DNA of 12,142 nt from Desulfovibrionaceae bacterium UBA3823 (lineage in GTDB: Bacteria > Desulfobacterota > Desulfovibrionia > Desulfovibrionales > Desulfovibrionaceae). The position numbers and the translations under genes are program-made. Below, piece by piece: positions 1 through 5,542 of this stretch (position 1 is the stretch's first letter; each line of letters starts with the position of its first letter). The notes under the pieces are model-generated. The model saw only the letters and a list, made by a program, of their open reading frames with translations. It was not told where the DNA came from and did no database searches. The DNA is taken from NCBI GenBank assembly GCA_002369295.1, contig DFDR01000049.1:3008-15149 (forward strand), written 5' to 3'.

Positions 1-440
1 TCCTTCCAGTTGGTGATCTTGCCGGCAAAGAGGTCCTTCACCTGGGCCTTGGAGAGAGCGGAGACGGGATTGTCGAGGCTCACGGCCACGGCCACGCCGT
101 CGATGGCGAAGGGGAAGCTGACGAGGCCGTACTTGTCGATCTCGCTCTGCTTGAGGGCGCGGCCGGTGTTGCCGATCTGCACGAGGCCCTCGCCGGCCTT
201 CTGGACGCCGACGCCGGAACCGCCGCCGGTCACGGTGATGCGGATGTCCTTGTTGGCAGCCATGATCTGCTGGGCTGCGCCCTTCATGACCGGAATGTGG
301 GCGGTGCCGCCGGCAATGTCGAGCGTGCCCTTGAGGCCCTTGAAAGCGTCCAGGGGATCGGCCGCGCCGGCGGGCGCGGCGATGACGCCGAACGCTGCCG
401 TGCAGAACAGGCCGGCCATAACGGTGAAGAGATGTCGCAT
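1..440 (-). CDS. pstS: PstS-type periplasmic phosphate-binding protein (3' end outside window)
   Basis: Substrate-binding protein of the high-affinity phosphate ABC transporter; it captures phosphate in the periplasm and delivers it to PstCAB. About 146 N-terminal residues lie in the window; the rest is cut off by the left edge. Residues 1-27 form a Sec signal peptide (basic MRH start, hydrophobic core, cleavage near AGAA-DP). The mature part shows the PBP-like fold signatures: GGTAHIPVMKGAAQ at about residues 44-57, the glycine-rich TGGGSGVGVQ loop, IGNTGRALK, the FPFAIDGVAVAV strand, and LFAGKITNWK at the truncated end, all typical of PstS. The ATG at 440 is preceded by a strong GGAGG about 7 nt upstream. 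A 16-bp palindrome lies 38 bp upstream of the start. The pst permease genes would be expected further along the minus strand, beyond the window. Family assignment is firm; phosphate rather than another oxyanion is inferred from the family. Confidence 0.93.
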   Translation of the reverse strand, partial: MRHLFTVMAGLFCTAAFGVIAAPAGAADPLDAFKGLKGTLDIAGGTAHIPVMKGAAQQIMAANKDIRITVTGGGSGVGVQKAGEGLVQIGNTGRALKQSEIDKYGLVSFPFAIDGVAVAVSLDNPVSALSKAQVKDLFAGKITNWK

Positions 441-855
441 GCGTTTTCCTCCCTCGGTGGATGTGTGGTTGTCGCAGAGCGCCGATCGGCGCTGGCGGCA
501 GGAGGGGGGAGGATGCGCAGGCACGGCAGGCGGAATCACCGGCTCACGCAGAAAGGCAAGACGTCCAGCCCCACCTGCCGCAGACGGGTCAGGTGGCGCC
601 GGCAAAGGCCATGGCCATGCCAGGGCAGGCTCCGAAGCAGGCCCTGAAACAGGCTCCAGGGCCGCGCATGCAGGAAGCGTCTGCCTGCAGGCGGCACCGG
701 AACAGCGCAGCGCCTCCGGCGCTGGCGGTCATGGCAAGAATGGCATCCATGAAGCAAAGGGTGCCGCCGCCATGGCCTCTCGTCAAGGCCTCGCCCGAAC
801 TTGTGCGGCAAGGCGCAGGCAGGCTGCGCTTCCCCAAAGCCCTTCCGGCAGGCCG
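441..855. other. Gene-free gap between pstS and the ATPase gene
   Basis: About 415 bp without a convincing gene. It must contain the pstS promoter and leader and the 3' end of the ATPase transcript. I see the palindrome at 478-493, a hairpin at 640-663 (7-bp arms GGCCCTG and CAGGGCC, 10-nt loop, no T-run), and the octamer CAGGCTCC twice (626-633 and 650-657). A minus-strand frame of 82 codons (589-837) starts at TTG without a ribosome-binding site and has a Cys/Ala/Gly-rich composition typical of a chance frame. No clear sigma-70 hexamers were found. Confidence 0.6.
478..493. promoter_or_regulatory. 16-bp perfect palindrome upstream of pstS
   Basis: AGCGCCGATCGGCGCT is identical to its own reverse complement. 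It lies 38 bp upstream of the pstS start codon, outside any gene. It could be a dimeric-regulator operator or a leader hairpin, although there is no loop sequence. It does not resemble the direct-repeat Pho box of enterobacteria. The role is inferred from position only. Confidence 0.4.
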
Positions 856-2496
856 CTACTGCAGGAGCGGGGTGGCGGCAGTGCGGAAGAGGACGTCTTC
901 CTCGGGCTTGAAGAGGGCCCGCAGCGCGAGCGCGGCGCAGCCGCCTTCCTGGGCAGGGAAGGCCGCCGGCGCGGCGGGGCCGGCGGCAACGACGCCGGCG
1001 TCGGCAAGGAGGAAGCAGGTGCCCATCCTGCTGGCAAGCGCCTCGGCGCAGCGCTTGGCGTCCTCGTCGAAGCCGCGCAGGGAGAAGGCGCAGTAGCGGA
1101 TGTCGGTTCCGCGGTAGCCCGGCACCTCGCGGCTGAGCTTCGCGACCAGGCGCTCCACGAAGGCCCGGCTCTCCCCTTCGGGATTGAGCGAGCAGTCGCA
1201 GGCAAGGACGTGGGCGCCGTCGGCGCTCTCCATGACGAAGCCCAGGCTGTCGCCGGCCGCGTAGCACTGCTCTACGGGCGAGCCCGGCACGGCCCGGATC
1301 CAGAGGCCGAACTTGGCGTAGCTGTTGGGAAGCAGCCCGAGGGCGTTGGCTTGCCACAGCCACTGGAAGCAGGCGTCGCGGAAGGCGGGCAGGCCGAAGC
1401 TCTGCGCGAGCTCGGGCAGGGACTGACAGAGGAAGGCCGCCTCGTCCGGGGACAGCGCAAGGGGGCTGCCGGGCTCCCTTCCCAGGGCATCGTGCATGGC
1501 AAGCCAGAAGCGCAGGGCGCCCGGCACCGCATCCCAGCATTCCACCTTCACGGGCCCTGCCTCCCTGCGGCAGAGGTTGGCAACCTGGAGAATCACGTCG
1601 GCGCGGGCAAGCTCGTCCAGCGTGAAGCGCGCGGCGCTGACGGCCGCATCGATCTGCACCTTTTCCGGCGCCTCGGAACAAGCCTCGGCAGCCAGCCCCG
1701 ACGCGTGCAGGGCAAGGTAGAGGTCCGCGCTCGTGACGGGGCTGCGCTTCAGGGAGGCGAGCAGCCTGAGGGCAATCCTCGGATCGGAGCGCCCCTCCCA
1801 CCACAGCCCCCTGGCCGGCGGCAGGCATTCGGGATGCAGCAGGACGCTGTAGACGCTGTCGGCAACGGACTGGCCAGGCTTGAGGTTCAGGAAGAAGCCG
1901 GGCTGGCCGCCGAAGACGGCGTAGGCAAAGAGCTGCTCTGCCGGATCCATGCCCGGCAGGCACTGCCTGAACTCCTGGAAGGTCACGGCCTGGACGTGGT
2001 GTATGCGCAGAAACTCGCGGGGCATGCCGGCCGGCACAGGCACGGACTCTCCGCCGAGGATGAGGCAGGGATGGTCACCCCTTCTGTCGAGCCAGGCCTG
2101 GGAAAGGGCCCTGCCAAAGGCAAGGTCGTTGGCCAGCAGGCGCTCGCAGTCCATGATCGCCAGCGGTCCCTGGACGGCGCGGGCAACAAGCAGCTCCGCT
2201 ATTTCCCTGCGGTCTGCGCCCTCTCTGCGGCCAAAGGCCTGGCAGAAGCCGGGCGAGCGGAGGGTGGCGTCCAGATCAGGCCCGCAGGCCAGGCACAGGC
2301 CCCGTTCGCCGGCCCACCGCCTGGCGAGGCGCTTCTTGCCTCCGCCGGCAGCCCCCCAGAGCAGCAGCACGCGGGGCAGCCCCTGGCGCTTGTGCCATTC
2401 CAGCACGCGCATGTCCGACGGCCTGAAGACAAAGTCGCCGTCCTGCCCAAGCCATGCTCCATCCGCCCCGGGGCGGCCTTTCTCGCTGCTCGCCAT
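856..2496 (-). CDS. COG1672/DUF234-like P-loop ATPase with degenerate motifs
   Basis: A 546-aa soluble protein resembling the archaeal/bacterial COG1672 ATPases: an N-terminal AAA-like domain, a winged-helix middle and a C-terminal DUF234 domain related to PD-(D/E)XK nucleases. Visible are a P-loop GAAGGGKK at 48-55, a Walker B-like LAIMDCE at 112-118, a sensor-like LILGGES at 145-151, the family hallmark FGGQPGFF at 195-202, a helix-turn-helix-like stretch at about 240-310, and a DUF234-like region at about 370-500 (FGLWIRAV, then YCAFSLRGFDEDAK). Two motifs are off: the P-loop Ser/Thr is Lys55, and the usual EID...ECK nuclease residues read GDSLG (415-419) and ACDCS (432-436). The ATG at 2496 has AAGGAG about 10 nt upstream. 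A membrane-protein gene ends 63 bp upstream on the same strand. The biological role is unknown. The family call rests on motif order, not on a profile search. Confidence 0.78.
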   Translation of the reverse strand: MASSEKGRPGADGAWLGQDGDFVFRPSDMRVLEWHKRQGLPRVLLLWGAAGGGKKRLARRWAGERGLCLACGPDLDATLRSPGFCQAFGRREGADRREIAELLVARAVQGPLAIMDCERLLANDLAFGRALSQAWLDRRGDHPCLILGGESVPVPAGMPREFLRIHHVQAVTFQEFRQCLPGMDPAEQLFAYAVFGGQPGFFLNLKPGQSVADSVYSVLLHPECLPPARGLWWEGRSDPRIALRLLASLKRSPVTSADLYLALHASGLAAEACSEAPEKVQIDAAVSAARFTLDELARADVILQVANLCRREAGPVKVECWDAVPGALRFWLAMHDALGREPGSPLALSPDEAAFLCQSLPELAQSFGLPAFRDACFQWLWQANALGLLPNSYAKFGLWIRAVPGSPVEQCYAAGDSLGFVMESADGAHVLACDCSLNPEGESRAFVERLVAKLSREVPGYRGTDIRYCAFSLRGFDEDAKRCAEALASRMGTCFLLADAGVVAAGPAAPAAFPAQEGGCAALALRALFKPEEDVLFRTAATPLLQ

Positions 2497-2534
2497 GTCG
2501 ATTCCGTCTCCTTGTTTCCGCTACAAGTAGGTTT

Positions 2535-2563
2535 ATCCTATTCTATCCGAATAGCATTATCAA
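2535..2563 (-). promoter_or_regulatory. Putative sigma-70 promoter of the ATPase gene
   Basis: On the minus strand TTGATA (2563-2558) and TAGGAT (2540-2535) are separated by 17 bp, inside a short AT-rich patch that stands out in very GC-rich DNA. It lies about 40 bp upstream of the ATPase start and overlaps the stop codon of the preceding membrane-protein gene. This suggests that the ATPase can be transcribed independently of its upstream neighbour. The hexamers match the consensus 5/6 and 4/6. Confidence 0.45.
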
Positions 2564-2991
2564 GGCACGCGACGCCCGCCATGACGCCTGCCGAAGCAGA
2601 CGTAGAAAAGGGCCGGGAAGCTGTTCATGTACGAAGCGAAGGCCGTGACGGCGCAGGCCATGAAGGCGGCGGCGGCAAAGTCAAAGCTGGCAAACCAGCG
2701 GCTCAGGGCAAGAAAGAGGATGGCGGCCGCAGACCAGCCGAAGGACTCGCCGAGGGAGACCACGAGCATGTCCGAGAGGGGCGAGGCCAGCAGGAAGCGG
2801 CCGAGCACCGTCCTGCCCTGCAGAACCAGCCAGTGCATCAGGCCGGAGACAGGGCAGCCTATGGTGAGGACGGTGCCGAACATGAGGGCGATGTCGTCCA
2901 GCAGGGGCTTCCACAGGGTTTCCGTGAAGTAGAAGCCTGCAAGGGCCACGGCAAAGACGGGAAGAAGCGGAATGCGGTGCATGCGGGACAT
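2560..2991 (-). CDS. Small four-helix inner-membrane protein, unknown function
   Basis: A 143-aa protein I do not recognise. It is strongly hydrophobic, with about four membrane segments (roughly residues 7-25, 35-58, 80-97 and 105-132), short loops and a basic C-terminus (GRRHGGRR) that should stay in the cytoplasm. Polar residues inside or next to the helices (Glu24, Asp32-Asp33, Glu82, His53) could be functional, but nothing identifies a transporter or enzyme family. The ATG at 2991 is chosen because GAGG lies 6 nt upstream; an in-frame ATG at 2982 has no comparable site. The frame stays open further upstream, but that part (Arg/Pro-rich, overlapping the divergent gene) looks non-coding. 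The ATPase gene follows 63 bp downstream on the same strand, so the two may be co-transcribed. The reading frame is credible because of its consistent hydrophobic helices. Confidence 0.7.
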   Translation of the reverse strand: MSRMHRIPLLPVFAVALAGFYFTETLWKPLLDDIALMFGTVLTIGCPVSGLMHWLVLQGRTVLGRFLLASPLSDMLVVSLGESFGWSAAAILFLALSRWFASFDFAAAAFMACAVTAFASYMNSFPALFYVCFGRRHGGRRVP

Positions 2992-3108
2992 GAACGGCCT
3001 CGTTGGTGGTTGGCGCTGGCGGAAGGCTTGCCGCCTCCCAGCCTTGTAGCACCTCTTGAGCCGGCAATCCAGCCCCAGGCGCACGCCGCTTTCTCCTCGC
3101 CTGCGCCT

Positions 3109-3148
3109 GGCGAGGCCCTTTCCCTTGCGGCGAGGCTCTTTCCTTTGC
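3109..3148. repeat. 20-bp imperfect tandem duplication in the divergent intergenic region
   Basis: Two directly adjacent 20-bp units, 3109-3128 and 3129-3148, each beginning GGCGAGGC and ending TTGC, differ at only two positions (both C/T). They lie between the divergent membrane-protein gene (start 2991) and the hypothetical gene (start 3254), about 105-145 bp upstream of the latter. This is a plausible place for paired regulator sites, but a chance duplication is equally possible. Confidence 0.6.
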
Positions 3149-3253
3149 CCCGCGCTCGGCCTATCATGGCCGAAGCCAGGGCGCGCCCCCGGACCGCAGG
3201 ACGCCGGCGCGGCCCGGCCCCCCACAACGCCACGGAACGCCAAGGAGGTCAGC

Positions 3254-3907
3254 ATGGACAGGCAGAGCGGCCATGGGCCGGAAAAGATCATCAACGCCCG
3301 CATCGTCGGCGCAGAGGAATGGCAGGCCAAGGCGGGCCTCGAGGGCGCGGCGGCCTTTGCCGGCGTCCCCCTGCAGGCCGCAGACGACGTGAACCGCGAC
3401 GGCACCTCGCGAAAGGCCATCCTCGACGCCATGCTGGCGGGCGAAGAGCTGGGCTTCGAGCGCGAGTGGGAAGACGTCTTCGTCCTCTCCAAAATGGGGC
3501 GCATAGGCAAGCTTCCCGCCAACTTCCTCTTCTTCGCCAAGTCGGGCATGGGCTGCCTTGCGCGCCTCGCCGGCGGCGCCCCCAGCCCCAGCCTCGATCT
3601 GTGCTACTACCCGTCCAGAGACTGCCGGGCCCTTGTCTTTGCCGTCGAGGGAAGGCTGCAAGCCTGCGACATGCCCGTGCTCTGCGCCAAGCTCGACGTC
3701 GAGCCCAAGGTCTGGACCGAGGACGACGGCTGCCAGGACGCCCCGGGCAGGCTTTTTGTCAACTACTTCGACAAGACGCTGGGCGAGGTGCCGCAGGACG
3801 TCCTGCCGGCGCTCAGGGAAGCCATGGCCAGGACCCGGAGCGGCGTGGCCGCCTTTGCCGGCACGAAGGACGGCAAAAGCCTCGTCGCCTTCCTCGACCG
3901 GCCGTAG
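3254..3907 (+). CDS. Hypothetical cytosolic protein, 217 aa
   Basis: I do not recognise this protein. It has no signal peptide or membrane segment and looks like a mixed alpha/beta cytosolic domain. The first 30 residues are charged (EKIINARIVGAEEWQAK). A central part (about 70-150) contains KLPANFLFFAKSGMG, LDLCYYPSRDC and RALVFAVEGRLQACDMP, with strand-like alternation and five of its six cysteines (101, 117, 124, 138 and 144; the sixth is 160). The C-terminus has VPQDVLPALREAMA followed by a short strand. The start is well supported: AAGGAGGT sits just upstream of ATG at 3254, the strongest ribosome-binding site in the window. Codon use strongly favours G/C at third positions, as in the neighbouring genes. 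It is divergent from the membrane protein/ATPase pair. The NlpC/P60 gene begins 280 bp downstream, so a shared operon is not obvious. No function can be proposed from the sequence. Confidence 0.78.
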   Translation: MDRQSGHGPEKIINARIVGAEEWQAKAGLEGAAAFAGVPLQAADDVNRDGTSRKAILDAMLAGEELGFEREWEDVFVLSKMGRIGKLPANFLFFAKSGMGCLARLAGGAPSPSLDLCYYPSRDCRALVFAVEGRLQACDMPVLCAKLDVEPKVWTEDDGCQDAPGRLFVNYFDKTLGEVPQDVLPALREAMARTRSGVAAFAGTKDGKSLVAFLDRP

Positions 3908-4028
3908 ACTGTCCTTCCGGCGCCGGGGAAAGGGGCGCCATCCCTGCCCGCCCCAGGCGTCGCCTTCGCCTGCACGGCACGCCTGCGGCCTCAGCCTCCG
4001 GCCGACTCCTGCCGGCTCCTGCGGATCC

Positions 4029-4050
4029 GGATCGGCGCTTTCGGCGATCC
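4029..4050. other. Imperfect hairpin between the hypothetical and NlpC/P60 genes
   Basis: Arms GGATCGGCG (4029-4037) and CGGCGATCC (4042-4050) pair except for one central mismatch, with a CTTT loop. No T-run follows, so it is not a standard intrinsic terminator. The segment GATCGGCGCT (4030-4039) is also half of the palindrome upstream of pstS (484-493). The gap from 3908 to 4187 otherwise shows only an AT-richer patch (about 4070-4090) that may hold the promoter of the downstream gene, with TTGGCA at 4071-4076 but no clear -10. Confidence 0.35.
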
Positions 4051-4187
4051 TGCGCAAGAAGTTCTCGACTTTGGCATTTCTTTTCTTTAGCGTTGCAGTC
4101 GAGCCGCCCGCGCGCCGCCCCGGGGCTTCCGCCCCCTGCGGCCCTTTCCAAGGCCTGCGACGTCCGGGCATACGCCAAGGTGCGCCC

Positions 4188-5375
4188 ATGTCCCTGAAAC
4201 ACGCTCTCTCCCTTCTGCTTCTGCTGAGCCTCGCCCTCCCCGCCTGCTCCAGCCGCCACGCCGCCCCGCACGAAGGCGCCTCCGTCTACGGCGAAGACGA
4301 TCCCTACGCCGGCGGCAGGCCGGCATCCCGCCACGCCAGGTCCGGCAAGCGCAGGGACGCGGCGCCGCGCCGCGAAGTCGTCAACGGCAAAAAGGAGACA
4401 GGCGGCGTCACCGGGCGCGCCCACAGCGCCATCGGCACGCCCTACGTGCCCGGAGGCCGCAATCCCGGCGGCTTCGACTGTTCGGGCCTCGTGCAGTGGG
4501 CCTACAAGGGCGCAGGCGTCACGCTGCCCCGCACGGCGCAGGAACAGTCGCGCGTGGGCTACGCCGTGACGGACAGGAGCAAGATGCGGGCCGGCGACAT
4601 CGTGTCCTTCAGGCGCCACGACGGCGGCTACCACACCGGCATCTACCTTGGCGGGGGCCGCTTCATCCATGCGCCCCGGCCGAATGCCAGGGTGCGCGTC
4701 GAGTCCCTCGACACCGACTTCTTCAGGAAGACCTTCATCGGCGCCAGGCGCGTGGACATGGGCAAGGGCGATCCGACGGCGGCCGCGCTGGCGAGGGAGC
4801 GCGATGCCAAGGCCCGGGCCGCTTCGGCCAAGGGACAGGGCGGCCAGGGCGGACAGGGCCGGGCCGACGGCGCTCCCGGCGCCCGCATGAACAAGGGCCA
4901 GCCGGCCGCAGGCCAGGAGGCCCAGCTCAGGGGCAAGCCCGGCAAGACGGCCCCCGCTGGCGGCCAGCCCCAGGACGGCAGGAGCGGCAGGGCCGCTTCC
5001 AAGGACAGGCGCCCTGCCAGCGAGCAGGGCGGCGCCAAGACAGCCGATGCCAAGCCCGCCAGGCCCAAGGCCCAGCCCAAGGCAGCCCCCAGGCCCCAGC
5101 AGGCGCCCCAGGCGCCCAAGCCGGCGGCCAAGCAGCCCACCCAGGCGCCCCTCAGGGCCAATGCGTCAACGAAGCCGGCAGGCCAGAAGGGCACCATGCA
5201 GGCGCCCACCGCCACCCAGCGCCAGGCCAGGGACAAGCCCGCCAGCCACCGGGCGACGGCCGGCCCCTCGGCGCCGGTGCGCTCCGGCGACAAGGTGCAG
5301 AAGCCCGAACGCCAGGACAAGGTGCAGATCCAGGTGCGCCCCATGGGGCGCAGGACGCCCGCTCCCGGCGAGTAG
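4188..5375 (+). CDS. NlpC/P60 (C40) peptidoglycan endopeptidase lipoprotein with long basic tail
   Basis: A predicted lipoprotein murein hydrolase of the Spr/MepS type, cleaving peptide stems of peptidoglycan in the periplasm. The 395-aa product has a lipoprotein signal with lipobox LPAC and lipidated Cys20, a polar basic linker (21-72), and an NlpC/P60 domain at about 73-190. The catalytic Cys98 lies in FDCSG, His149 in YHTGIYLG and His161 in FIHAP. The spacing of 51 and 12 residues equals that of the Cys68/His119/His131 triad of E. coli Spr, so it should be active. The oddity is residues 191-395: low complexity, rich in Ala, Pro, Lys, Gln and Gly, strongly basic, with no visible domain, whereas Spr-type proteins normally end at the catalytic domain. 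The ATG at 4188 is preceded by AAGG and followed immediately by the signal peptide. It appears to be a single gene, with 280 bp upstream and 167 bp downstream gaps. Confidence 0.94.
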   Translation: MSLKHALSLLLLLSLALPACSSRHAAPHEGASVYGEDDPYAGGRPASRHARSGKRRDAAPRREVVNGKKETGGVTGRAHSAIGTPYVPGGRNPGGFDCSGLVQWAYKGAGVTLPRTAQEQSRVGYAVTDRSKMRAGDIVSFRRHDGGYHTGIYLGGGRFIHAPRPNARVRVESLDTDFFRKTFIGARRVDMGKGDPTAAALARERDAKARAASAKGQGGQGGQGRADGAPGARMNKGQPAAGQEAQLRGKPGKTAPAGGQPQDGRSGRAASKDRRPASEQGGAKTADAKPARPKAQPKAAPRPQQAPQAPKPAAKQPTQAPLRANASTKPAGQKGTMQAPTATQRQARDKPASHRATAGPSAPVRSGDKVQKPERQDKVQIQVRPMGRRTPAPGE

Positions 5376-5409
5376 CCGGCAGGACCAGATTTCCCGGAGC
5401 CTTTTGCCC

Positions 5410-5440
5410 GCCTGCCCTGCAGGCGGCAGGCTCCCTTTCC
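5410..5440 (+). terminator. Possible intrinsic terminator after the NlpC/P60 gene
   Basis: Arms GCCTGCC (5410-5416) and GGCAGGC (5425-5431) are perfectly complementary with an 8-nt loop, 34 bp after the stop codon. They are followed by a pyrimidine tract (CTCCCTTTCC) rather than a clean T-run, so termination may be weak. Confidence 0.4.
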
Positions 5441-5542
5441 CCCACGGCCAGCAAGCCTTACCCTTCAACCTTGCAATGCGAAGACAGGATGCGGGAACCT
5501 CTCGAGGCAAGCCCCGCGCCCGCCTTGAAATGAGGATGAGCA

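Noticed and set aside
1..440. Apparent loss of a phosphate-contacting Asp in PstS (Gly in IGNTGR, aligned with E. coli Asp56)
   Set aside because: Many PstS proteins outside enterobacteria carry an IG..xR motif at this position, so this looks like a subfamily trait rather than a defect.
589..837. Small cysteine-rich minus-strand frame in the pstS-ATPase gap
   Set aside because: TTG start, no ribosome-binding site, low-complexity Ala/Gly/Cys content. An internal ATG at the MDAILAM segment also lacks a Shine-Dalgarno.
4071..4097. Possible sigma-54 promoter (TGGCA and TTGCA elements) upstream of the NlpC/P60 gene
   Set aside because: The GG and GC dinucleotides are 22 bp apart instead of about 12, so the spacing rules out a normal -24/-12 promoter.
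10..4197. A plus-strand frame open for about 1395 codons
   Set aside because: It runs antisense to pstS, the ATPase and the membrane-protein gene and through the hypothetical gene in another frame. The translation is Arg/Ala/Gly/Pro-rich with no domain; it reflects the GC-rich third-position bias of the real genes.
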